This document shows, piece after piece, positions 27,102-35,312 of a stretch of 35,397 nt of DNA; position 1 is the first letter of the stretch; each line of letters starts with the position of its first letter. The translations under genes and the position numbers were made by a program. The notes below the pieces were generated by a model that saw nothing but the letters and a program-made list of their open reading frames with translations, had not been told where the DNA came from and did not search any database. The DNA comes from DATJJW01 sp035491935 (GTDB lineage Bacteria > Pseudomonadota > Alphaproteobacteria > ATCC43930 > CGMCC-115725), in the NCBI GenBank assembly GCA_035491935.1, contig DATJJW010000274.1, forward strand, positions 1-35,397, written 5' to 3'.

Positions 27102-27968
27102 TTAGGCGGCAAGATGGAAGCGCGCGACCAGCGCAGCCAGGCCGAGACCGACAAGACAGCACAGCACGGCCACCGCGATCAGCAGTCCCGGACGCTCCGT
27201 ACGCCGCCGCGAACGGCGGGCCAGGACCGGCATCCGCTCGACGATGCGGTCGGACCAGAACGCCCCTGCCACGATGACGAGGCTCCAAGGCGTCACCACC
27301 GCATCGCGCCAGAAGCCCTGGGCCAGCACCAGCAGCAGGGTCAATGACAGGATCAGCCCGGCCGCGCCTACCGGCCGCTTGGCGAAGGGACGGCACCAGA
27401 ACAGGAAGCCCGCCAGCGCCGTGGTCAGACTGGTGAACAACCCGGTGAAGACCGGTGCCTGGGCGATATAGGCGATACCGGCGAGACTGGCCGCGACCAG
27501 GCACAGGATCAGCACCGGCACCGCGCTGCCCTGCCCCAACGCTTGGAGCCGGAAGGCGATGGCCAGGCTGGCCGCAAGGGCGGCAGCCGTGACCGCCATA
27601 TCGGCCAAGGTCGCGAAGTCGAAACCGGCGCCGCGCGCGATCCAAAGCGTGGCGGCCGCCGCCACCAGCGCCACCAGCCAGCGCGTCACCCGTGGCCCCG
27701 GCAGCCACAGGGTCAGAAGCGCGGCCGGCAGGAGCAGCAGCAGCGCGATCTTGCCGATGACGGCATTGGGCAGGTCGTCGAGAAAGGGCAGGCCGCCCGT
27801 CAGCGCGACATAGCCGCCGAGGAAGCCCAGCCCCATGCCCAGCTCAGCCATCGCCGGCCCACGCCTGCGGCTGCCGCGATAGATCATCAGCCCGCTCCAG
27901 CCGAAGGCGAGGCAGAACGGCAAGGCGATGGTGATGGCGAAGGGCGGCAGCGGGTCGGAATAGGACAT
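27102..27968 (-). CDS. Polytopic membrane protein of unknown function
   Basis: The 288 residues are about eight or nine hydrophobic helices separated by short loops, with basic stretches (RGSRRRG near 32-37 and RRSRRRTER near 251-259) marking cytoplasmic sides. I see no transporter or enzyme signature. It is divergent from the cobalamin adenosyltransferase gene and lies upstream of the DegP gene on the same strand. The location of positive charges makes an inner-membrane protein certain enough, but the job is unknown. Confidence 0.75.
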   Translation of the reverse strand: MSYSDPLPPFAITIALPFCLAFGWSGLMIYRGSRRRGPAMAELGMGLGFLGGYVALTGGLPFLDDLPNAVIGKIALLLLLPAALLTLWLPGPRVTRWLVALVAAAATLWIARGAGFDFATLADMAVTAAALAASLAIAFRLQALGQGSAVPVLILCLVAASLAGIAYIAQAPVFTGLFTSLTTALAGFLFWCRPFAKRPVGAAGLILSLTLLLVLAQGFWRDAVVTPWSLVIVAGAFWSDRIVERMPVLARRSRRRTERPGLLIAVAVLCCLVGLGLAALVARFHLAA

Positions 27969-28063
27969 GGCGGCACGAATACACTATGCGCGATACATCA
28001 TGTATTGTTCCGTGCGTCACCAGGGGACGTTCCTCCCCGGAAGGGACATGCCACCAGAGAGAC

Positions 28064-28633
28064 ATGGTCAGACTGAACCGCATTTATACCCGCACCGGCG
28101 ACGACGGCACCACCGGCCTGGTCGATGGCAGCCGGGTTCCGAAGGATGACGGCCGTATCGAGGCCTTCGGCGATGTCGACGAGGCCAATGCGATCATCGG
28201 CCTCGCCCGCCTGCATGCGGCGCAGGCGCCCCATGGCGCCGAGGCCGATGCGATGCTGGCGCGCATCCAGAACGATCTCTTCGACCTCGGCGCCGATCTC
28301 GCAACGCCGATGGAGATTGAAGGCGCCCTGCGCATCCAGCCTTCCCAGGTCGAGCGGCTGGAGCATGAGATCGACGCGATGAATGGGGTGTTGGCGCCGC
28401 TGACATCCTTCGTGCTGCCCGGCGGCAAGCCGATGGCGGCATATCTGCATCTGGCGCGCACCGTCGCCCGGCGTGCCGAGCGTCGACTGGTGGCATTCAG
28501 CCGGATCGCGGCCGTCTCGCCCGACTCCCAGCACTATCTCAACCGCCTGTCCGACTATCTCTTCGTGCTGTCGCGCTGGGTCAATGACGAGGGCAAGACG
28601 GATGTGCTCTGGGTTCCGGGCGCTCATCGTTAG
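28064..28633 (+). CDS. Cob(I)alamin adenosyltransferase, PduO type
   Basis: This 189-residue enzyme transfers the adenosyl group of ATP to cob(I)alamin, making the coenzyme for methylmalonyl-CoA mutase and similar enzymes. Motifs seen: YTRTGDDGTTGL (ATP binding), EAFGDVDEANA, LFDLGADLATP, FVLPGG and the arginine-rich helix RTVARRAERR. I chose the ATG at 28064, where the family begins (MVRLNRIYTRTG). The frame is open 26 codons upstream without support. 3-hydroxybutyryl-CoA dehydrogenase follows after 105 bases. Confidence 0.95.
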   Translation: MVRLNRIYTRTGDDGTTGLVDGSRVPKDDGRIEAFGDVDEANAIIGLARLHAAQAPHGAEADAMLARIQNDLFDLGADLATPMEIEGALRIQPSQVERLEHEIDAMNGVLAPLTSFVLPGGKPMAAYLHLARTVARRAERRLVAFSRIAAVSPDSQHYLNRLSDYLFVLSRWVNDEGKTDVLWVPGAHR

Positions 28634-28738
28634 CCGGTCATGCCCATCCGAGGCTGGAAAATTACCCCGCCGCGTGCTTAGTTGCGCCGACAATGTTGCG
28701 CCGCACACTGAAGACGGCGCTCGTTCGATGGAGGTTTC

Positions 28739-29611
28739 ATGATTTCCCGCATCGGTGTCATCGGGGCCGGCCAGATGGGCAGCGGCATCGTCCAGGTCTG
28801 CGCGCGGGCGGGCTACGAGGTCAGGCTCAACGACATCTCCGCCGAAGCGCTCGACCGGGGCATGGCCGCGATCGAAGGCGCGCTGGAGCGTCAAGTCGCC
28901 AAGGGCAAGCTTTCGGCCGAGGACCAGGCGGCGACGCTCTCGCGCATCCAGACCGGCACGGATTACGCGATGTTCAGCGATTGCGACGTCGTCATCGAGG
29001 CCGCGACCGAGAAGGAAGCGCTGAAATGCGAGATCTTCCGCAAGCTGGTGCCCTATCTCTCGCCGCAGGCCATCGTCGCCAGCAACACCTCCTCGATCTC
29101 GATCACGCGGCTCGCCGCCGCGACCGATCGGCCGGACCGCTTCATCGGCATGCATTTCATGAATCCGGTGCCGGTGATGCTGCTGGTCGAGATCATCCGC
29201 GGCATCGCGACCGAGCAGAAGACCTTCGAGATTATCCACGATCTGGCGGTCAAGCTGGGCAAGACGCCGGTCGCGGCCGAGGATTTCCCCGCCTTCATCG
29301 TCAACCGCATCCTGCTGCCGATGATCAACGAGGCGATCTACACGCTCTATGAGGGCGTGGGCTCGGTCGAGGCGATCGACAGCGCCATGCGACTCGGCGC
29401 CAACCACGCCATGGGACCGCTGGAGCTCGCCGATTTCATCGGCCTCGATACCTGCCTGGCCATCATGCAGATGCTCTATGAAGGGCTGGCGGATTCCAAG
29501 TACCGCCCCTGCCCGCTGCTGGTGAAGTATGTCGAGGCCGGCTGGTATGGCAAGAAGGCCGGCCGTGGCTTCTACGATTATCGCGGCGAAAAGCCGGTCC
29601 CGACTCGCTAA
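28739..29611 (+). CDS. 3-hydroxybutyryl-CoA dehydrogenase
   Basis: This 290-residue enzyme interconverts (S)-3-hydroxybutyryl-CoA and acetoacetyl-CoA with NAD(P). It has the N-terminal dinucleotide fold (GAGQMGSG, 9-16), the SNTSS catalytic serine region, the HFMNPVP histidine motif and the C-terminal dimerisation domain (MGPLELADFIGLDT). The length is typical of the short PaaH/Hbd type. GGAGG is well placed before the ATG. It makes the opposite stereoisomer to PhaB, so together with the PHB genes 3.5 kb downstream it may link beta-oxidation or C4 assimilation to PHB turnover. Confidence 0.95.
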   Translation: MISRIGVIGAGQMGSGIVQVCARAGYEVRLNDISAEALDRGMAAIEGALERQVAKGKLSAEDQAATLSRIQTGTDYAMFSDCDVVIEAATEKEALKCEIFRKLVPYLSPQAIVASNTSSISITRLAAATDRPDRFIGMHFMNPVPVMLLVEIIRGIATEQKTFEIIHDLAVKLGKTPVAAEDFPAFIVNRILLPMINEAIYTLYEGVGSVEAIDSAMRLGANHAMGPLELADFIGLDTCLAIMQMLYEGLADSKYRPCPLLVKYVEAGWYGKKAGRGFYDYRGEKPVPTR

Positions 29612-29619
29612 CACCTGTT

Positions 29620-29643
29620 GGCGGCACGCGATCGCGTGCCGCC
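29620..29643. repeat. Perfect 24-base palindrome after the dehydrogenase gene
   Basis: Starting 9 bases after the stop codon, GGCGGCACGCGA is followed immediately by its exact reverse complement. As RNA it would form a stable GC-rich hairpin. There is no T run behind it (ATACCCCCC), so it may be a factor-assisted terminator, an mRNA 3' stabiliser or a protein site. Confidence 0.8.
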
Positions 29644-29775
29644 ATACCCCCCTGTCGCTTCCGGCACGGCGGAAGCTTCAGGCGCATGGCGGCCCTGCGC
29701 CCAATCCGTTGGCGGCGCTCGCCGAGCTATAGATAAACTTCCTCTCTCAAGCACTCTCCGGGACGGGATCAAGCC

Positions 29776-30588
29776 ATGCCGCGTGTGTCGATCAACGATT
29801 GCAGCCTCTATGTCGAGCAACACGGTGACGGCTACCCGGTGCTGTTACTGTCGGGCCTGAGCGGCGTGGCGAGCTATTGGGCCGACCAGGTTCCAAGCTT
29901 CGCCAAGGAATTCTCCGTCGTGCTGCATGACCATCGCGGCACCGGCAAGAGCGACCATTCGGACATCTCCTACATGGTCGAGCGCATGGCCGCCGACGTG
30001 ATTGCCCTCATGGACCGGCTGGAGATCGAGCGCGCCCACATCGTCGGTCATTCGACCGGCGGCGCCATCGCCCAGGTCTTGGGCATCGAGCATCCGAACC
30101 GCGTCTCGGCCCTGGTCATCGCAGCGAGCTGGCCGAAGCCCGACGCCTATTTCCGTCGCCTGTTCACGCTCCGGCGCGACATCCTGACCAATATGGGCAC
30201 CACGGCCTATGCCCAGACCGCCAACCTCATGATGTATCCGCCGCGGTGGATCGCCGAGCATAACGAGGCCCTGCGCCTGCAGGAGGCGCAGCATGTCGCC
30301 AGCATGGCGCCGATCAATGTCATGACCAGCCGCATCGATGCGCTGCTGGCCTTCGACCGTTCCGTCGATCTCGGCCGCATCAAGGCGCCGACACTGATCA
30401 TGGGCGCCGCCGACGATATCATCACCCCCGCTTATTTCAGCGAAGCGCTGGCCCGCGCCATCCCGAAGGCGGAGCTGAAGATGTTCCCTGCGGGCGGCCA
30501 TTGCTTCAGCAAGGTGCTGGTGCGCGATTTCAACAACGCGGTCCAGCGCTTCCTGCGCGCGAATACGCCGGCCGGCATCGCCGCCTGA
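29776..30588 (+). CDS. Alpha/beta fold hydrolase, RutD / enol-lactonase-like
   Basis: The 270 residues form a compact alpha/beta hydrolase without signal peptide. The nucleophile is S93 in GHSTGG, the acid D213 or D214 in GAADDIITP, and the base H242 in GGHCFSK. HDHRGTGKSDHS and the short cap region resemble RutD (aminoacrylate hydrolysis) and 3-oxoadipate enol-lactonase, but no rut or pca gene is adjacent. The substrate is unknown. The ATG has GGGA at about 8 bases. The next gene begins 43 bases on. Confidence 0.8.
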   Translation: MPRVSINDCSLYVEQHGDGYPVLLLSGLSGVASYWADQVPSFAKEFSVVLHDHRGTGKSDHSDISYMVERMAADVIALMDRLEIERAHIVGHSTGGAIAQVLGIEHPNRVSALVIAASWPKPDAYFRRLFTLRRDILTNMGTTAYAQTANLMMYPPRWIAEHNEALRLQEAQHVASMAPINVMTSRIDALLAFDRSVDLGRIKAPTLIMGAADDIITPAYFSEALARAIPKAELKMFPAGGHCFSKVLVRDFNNAVQRFLRANTPAGIAA

Positions 30589-30631
30589 TCGTCTCACCCT
30601 GCCCTCTCGCCCTTTCGGGGAGCGTCCGCAG

Positions 30632-31429
30632 ATGGAAGTGAAGACGCCCGGCCAGTTCCCCTGGCAGCCGCAATCCTTCGTGCTGGGCAATCTGGCGATC
30701 GGCAATCTGCGCCAGAACATGCTGAAGCGTCTGGGCGGCGAGAACGGCGTCCATGCGGAGACCCTGATGACGGCGATGGGGGCACTGGCCGGTTTCGCCT
30801 GTCAGAATGCCGCCCTGACACTCGCCGCCGAATACACGGCACAGCACGGCTATCTGCCGCCCCATTCCATCATGCTGGCGACGACATCCACCGGCATGCG
30901 GCATTTCCTCGGCGACTGGATCAATGCGCCCTTGCTGGGCGGCAATTCACATCCGTTCTGGGGTTTCGTCGCCGCGGCGGCGATCCAGACGGGGGTGAAG
31001 GCCGACGAATTGCCTGAGCCCGGCCCCATGGCGGGATATGTCGCCGGCACGATCGGCACGCCCGATTTCGGCGTCCTGCGTACCCCGGAGGGTCATGCGC
31101 CGGTGATGCAGCCACCGGATTTGCTGACTCCGCTCTGGCCCTGGTGCTGCAAGCTGCTGCGGCTGCCGGCACCGGCGCAGATGGGTGGGGAAGAGCCGCC
31201 GCTATCGGAGACGCATTGGCCAATCATCATCGCCATCGTCACGCAGCAATTCATCGGCATGGCCAAGGATACGCTCGACCCGCGCATCGCCGCCAACCTG
31301 GCGCTGGAAGCCGCGATCATCACGGCCAAGCTCGATCCCGACGCCTATGAGGCCGGCAAATGGGCATTCAAGGTCGATGACGGCCGCCTGAGCGTCATAC
31401 GAAAGAAAGCGGCGCCCAACCTGAATTAG
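30632..31429 (+). CDS. Conserved protein of unknown function
   Basis: The 265 residues have no signal peptide and no clear membrane helix; the most hydrophobic segment is LMTAMGALAGFACQNAALTL at 45-64. Conserved-looking parts are that segment, MRHFLGDWINAPLL (90-103) and HPFWGFVAAAA. The C-terminal half is mixed helix with a proline/glycine-rich centre. I recall similar unnamed proteins in alphaproteobacteria but can give no function. GGGGAG lies about 9 bases before the ATG. It follows the alpha/beta hydrolase and is convergent with phaR. Confidence 0.72.
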   Translation: MEVKTPGQFPWQPQSFVLGNLAIGNLRQNMLKRLGGENGVHAETLMTAMGALAGFACQNAALTLAAEYTAQHGYLPPHSIMLATTSTGMRHFLGDWINAPLLGGNSHPFWGFVAAAAIQTGVKADELPEPGPMAGYVAGTIGTPDFGVLRTPEGHAPVMQPPDLLTPLWPWCCKLLRLPAPAQMGGEEPPLSETHWPIIIAIVTQQFIGMAKDTLDPRIAANLALEAAIITAKLDPDAYEAGKWAFKVDDGRLSVIRKKAAPNLN

Positions 31430-31537
31430 CGACGGAGCGGAGCGTGCCCAGGTACGTGAGCGCCGATGCGCCGGAAATCGCCGCGCTAAACGGCCACCGG
31501 CATCGACTATGAATTAGCCTCTCGGGGAAATAGCCCC

Positions 31538-32155
31538 TCAGGATTTGTGGTCGCGATCGCGGGCCAGCGCTTCAATCTGGCTTTGCAGCGCGTTGAGCTG
31601 CTGGGCGAGCGCGTCGATCGAAGCATTGCTGGGCGCGGATGCCTCATCGGTCTTGGCCGGTTGTTCGGCCTTGCCGGCCTGCTCGCCTTCGGGACCAAAG
31701 GGCGAGAACATCTTCATGGTGCGCTCGAACAGCGCCATGTTCTGCTTGCCCATCTCCTCCAGGGGACCAAAGGGGAAGAGCTGGCCCAAGCCACCGGTGA
31801 AGCTTTGCCGCAATTGCTCCTGATTATGGGAGAAGGCCTTCATCGTGTAATCGAGGTAGCGCGGCACCAGCCACTGCATATTGTTGCCGTAGAAACCGAT
31901 GAGCTGGCGCAAGAAACCGATCGGCAGCAGGTTCTGGCCCTTCTGCTCTTCCTCGACGATGATCTGGGTCAACACCGAGCGTGTAATGTCCTCGCCGGTC
32001 TTCGCGTCATAGACGACGAAATCGCTGCCGTTGCGAACCATCTGGCTCAGATTTTCCAAAGTGACGTAGCTGCTGGTCGCCGTGTTGTACAACCGGCGGT
32101 TCGCATATTTCTTGATTACGACAGGTTCTTGCTCGGACGATTGCACTTCGGACAT
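31538..32155 (-). CDS. phaR: Polyhydroxyalkanoate synthesis repressor PhaR
   Basis: PhaR binds DNA upstream of phasin and its own genes and lets go when it binds nascent PHB granules. The 205 residues show the N-terminal DNA-binding domain (about 12-71, IKKYANRRLYNTATSSYVTLE), PHB accumulation regulatory repeats (about 76-115, LLPIGFLRQLIGFYGNNMQWLVPRYLD), and a C-terminal tail ending in a coiled coil (IDALAQQLNALQSQIEALARD). It is divergent from the PhaE-like/phaC genes, and the 130-base gap between them holds candidate operators. Confidence 0.96.
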   Translation of the reverse strand: MSEVQSSEQEPVVIKKYANRRLYNTATSSYVTLENLSQMVRNGSDFVVYDAKTGEDITRSVLTQIIVEEEQKGQNLLPIGFLRQLIGFYGNNMQWLVPRYLDYTMKAFSHNQEQLRQSFTGGLGQLFPFGPLEEMGKQNMALFERTMKMFSPFGPEGEQAGKAEQPAKTDEASAPSNASIDALAQQLNALQSQIEALARDRDHKS

Positions 32156-32186
32156 CGAATAATCACCCTGGACGTCATGACGGCTG

Positions 32187-32202
32187 TATGCTCAGTAGCA
32201 TA
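32187..32202. repeat. Inverted repeat in the phaR leader
   Basis: TATGCT and AGCATA flank CAGT, 32 bases upstream of the phaR ATG. It could be an operator for autoregulation of phaR, since PhaR sites are described as TGC/GCA-rich. Confidence 0.4.
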
Positions 32203-32243
32203 GCAGAAGCGAAAGGGGTGCCCCACCTTTAACTTCTCGTATC

Positions 32244-32267
32244 GCAGCAACACTATGTGCACTGCAA
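32244..32267. promoter_or_regulatory. Candidate PhaR operator between phaR and the PHB synthase genes
   Basis: The stretch contains GCAGCAAC and TGTGCACTGCA, a cluster of TGC/GCA units like the TGC-rich targets reported for PhaR in other alphaproteobacteria. It lies 19 bases ahead of the PhaE-like gene start and overlaps a weak promoter candidate (TTTAAC at 32228, CACTAT at 32251, 17-base spacer). The assignment rests on pattern and position only. Confidence 0.35.
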
Positions 32268-32285
32268 CCGGATTCCCACAAAGCC

Positions 32286-32762
32286 ATGACGAAGCCGCCA
32301 GATTTAGAGGGTTTGGCTCGCCGCTATGTGGAATTGTGGCAGGACCAGCTAGCCGCTACCGCCGCCGATCCGGAGATCGCGGATGCTGCAGCGCGTGCGT
32401 TGCAGGCGATGAGCAGCGGCGCACTCAACACCGCCTTCCTCTGGCAGAATCTTTGGGCCGCCGCCATGGCTGGAATGGATGCTCAGGCCCAAGGCCAACA
32501 TCCATCCGAGCCGCCCCCTGCCCCATCCGAGGCCGCCAATGAGCGACGCTCCGAGCCGCCCGCACGCCCCGCGACCACGCGTACCCAAACCCCGTCTGGG
32601 CCCGCGCCCGCTGCCGCTGCACCTGCTGGGGGCCAACCTGACCTGGCAGAGCTCCAAGCTCGCATTGCCTTTCTTGAAGAGCGGCTTGCTGCCTTGGAGC
32701 CAAAGCCTCAGCGTCAGAGCCGACGAACTGCGTCGGGATCTCGCCGACATAGCGCCCGCTGA
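32286..32762 (+). CDS. Small PhaE-like coiled-coil protein, probable PHB synthase partner
   Basis: The 158 residues have a helical N-terminal part (about 6-70, with WQDQLAA and LWQNLWAAAM), a proline/alanine-rich linker (72-117), a short coiled coil (119-138) with an unbroken leucine/isoleucine heptad at 120, 123, 127, 130, 134 and 137, and a basic tail. The layout resembles PhaE, the helper subunit of class III synthases, or a small phasin, and the next gene is phaC. The resemblance is structural and positional, without a diagnostic motif. Residues 85-158 are encoded by DNA that also encodes the PhaC N-terminus in the +1 frame. Confidence 0.65.
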   Translation: MTKPPDLEGLARRYVELWQDQLAATAADPEIADAAARALQAMSSGALNTAFLWQNLWAAAMAGMDAQAQGQHPSEPPPAPSEAANERRSEPPARPATTRTQTPSGPAPAAAAPAGGQPDLAELQARIAFLEERLAALEPKPQRQSRRTASGSRRHSAR

Positions 32763-33846
32763 GTTCGCCGCGGCGTTGGAGGCCGAGCTCGGCCGCCGCA
32801 CCGACAAGTTCCTGTCCGGCGTCGAGGCCTATCGCCACCACCCCTATCGTCGCGACATGCCGGAGCCGCCCTGCATCTGGCAGGAAGGCACCACTCGCCT
32901 GCTCGATTACGGGCCGGAGGACGGCGTACCACTGCTGGTCGTGCCCTCACTGATCAACCGTGCTTACGTCCTCGACCTCAGCCCTCGATGCAGCCTGCTG
33001 CGTTACCTGTCGGCCCGGGGCGTGCGGCCGCTGCTGGTCGATTGGGATCGTCCGGGACCGGCCGAACGCAATTTTGATCTCACCGACTACATCGCCGGCC
33101 GCCTCGACCAGGCTTTCGAGGTGGCGGTCGCCAAAGTGGGCTCGCCGCTTGCCGTGATGGGTTATTGCATGGGCGGGCTGTTGTCGCTGGCCCTGGCCGA
33201 ACGGCATCAGCGCGATGTGGCATCGCTGGTGCTGATGGCCACCCCCTGGGATTTCCACCAGGACCCGCGCATCCGGCAATGGGCCGACATCATGGCGCCA
33301 CTCGGCTCCGGTGCGCCCCACGGTCCGGAGTACCTCGACGGCCCCTTCACCCGCTGGCTGACCGATAGCGGGCTGGAGGCGCTTGGCGAGGTGCCTACCG
33401 ACATGCTGCAAGCGATGTTCTTCATGGCGGCACCGCAAACGGGCCTGCGCAAATTCGACCGCTTCGCCGAACTCGATCCGGATTCCGAGGAAGCGATCCG
33501 CTTCGTCGCCATCGAGGATTGGATCAATGACGGTGTGCCGCTGGCGCTGCCGACGGCGCGCGACTGCCTGGGCGGCTGGTACCAGCGTAACGATCCGGCA
33601 CAGCATCGCTGGAAGGTCGCCGGCCGCACCGTGGATGCCCGGCGCATCACGCGGCCGGCCCTGCTGGTCGCCGCAACCCACGATACGCTGGTGCCACTTG
33701 CCACGGCCAATGCGCTCGCGGAAATCCTGCCTGCTGCCACAATGCTGTCATTACCCTTGGGGCATATCGGTTTGGTCGTCGCGACCCGAGCCGAAACCCT
33801 TGCGTGGCGGCCGATCGCCGACCACGTGCTGAGTCATCGGCATTAG
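32539..33846 (+). CDS. phaC: Polyhydroxyalkanoate synthase, short PhaC-like
   Basis: PhaC polymerises (R)-3-hydroxyacyl-CoA to PHA at the granule surface. The 435 residues are short for class I (about 590) and closer to class III PhaC. The catalytic triad is visible: C210 in GYCMGG (the lipase-like box with cysteine), D382 in ATHDTLVP and H409 in LGHIGLV. VPSLINRAYVLDL and GVRPLLVDWD are PhaC hallmarks. The N-terminal part (GPRPLPLHLL, LPWSQSL) resembles alphaproteobacterial relatives. I chose the ATG at 32539 because GAGG lies 6 bases upstream. It lies within the PhaE-like gene and overlaps it by 224 bases. Confidence 0.88.
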   Translation: MSDAPSRPHAPRPRVPKPRLGPRPLPLHLLGANLTWQSSKLALPFLKSGLLPWSQSLSVRADELRRDLADIAPAEFAAALEAELGRRTDKFLSGVEAYRHHPYRRDMPEPPCIWQEGTTRLLDYGPEDGVPLLVVPSLINRAYVLDLSPRCSLLRYLSARGVRPLLVDWDRPGPAERNFDLTDYIAGRLDQAFEVAVAKVGSPLAVMGYCMGGLLSLALAERHQRDVASLVLMATPWDFHQDPRIRQWADIMAPLGSGAPHGPEYLDGPFTRWLTDSGLEALGEVPTDMLQAMFFMAAPQTGLRKFDRFAELDPDSEEAIRFVAIEDWINDGVPLALPTARDCLGGWYQRNDPAQHRWKVAGRTVDARRITRPALLVAATHDTLVPLATANALAEILPAATMLSLPLGHIGLVVATRAETLAWRPIADHVLSHRH

Positions 33847-33928
33847 CCCCTGCGTTTTGCATCGGTCTGGCCGCATCAGTCCGGTGGCATCGATGTAGAC
33901 GGCGGGATGGCGCATCCTATTTACTGGG

Positions 33929-33958
33929 CGCGACAGGGAGTTTCACTCGCTTGTCGCG
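33929..33958. repeat. Inverted repeat upstream of phaA
   Basis: CGCGACA (33929-33935) and TGTCGCG (33952-33958) are separated by 16 bases, 22 bases ahead of the phaA start. It may be an operator or a leader hairpin. Confidence 0.35.
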
Positions 33959-33980
33959 ACGTTCCACGGGAGATTTCAGC

Positions 33981-35156
<1,176 letters not shown>

Positions 35157-35182
35157 GGCGGCTCACTACCGCAAATAGGCAC

Positions 35183-35219
35183 CCCCAGGCGGTAAAAAAA
35201 TGAATTTCCCCGCCTGGGG
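35183..35219 (+). repeat. Hairpin between phaA and phaB
   Basis: A 10-base stem CCCCAGGCGG / CCGCCTGGGG encloses a 17-base loop containing seven A. It starts 26 bases after the phaA stop. No T run follows, so it may be an mRNA processing or stability element between the two genes instead of a full terminator. Confidence 0.5.
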
Positions 35220-35312
35220 ACCATTGACCCGTTCCTGCCTGCCGGGCACGCTGGTTCATATAGATAAACCGTCGGCACATGGTGTGCGGGCATAGAAAAG
35301 AGGCAGATACCC

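Noticed and set aside
27998..29614. 538-codon minus-strand frame opposite the adenosyltransferase and dehydrogenase
   Set aside because: It crosses two well-supported genes on the other strand and shows no family features.
32286..33846. A single PHB synthase gene broken by a frameshift
   Set aside because: Considered because two plus frames overlap here. Each frame has its own start and its own ending or complete domain, and the PhaC frame has its own ribosome binding site, so two overlapping genes fit better. A read-level check would settle it.
35224..35262. Possible phaB promoter with TTGACC and CATATA
   Set aside because: The two hexamers are 27 bases apart, too far for a sigma-70 promoter.
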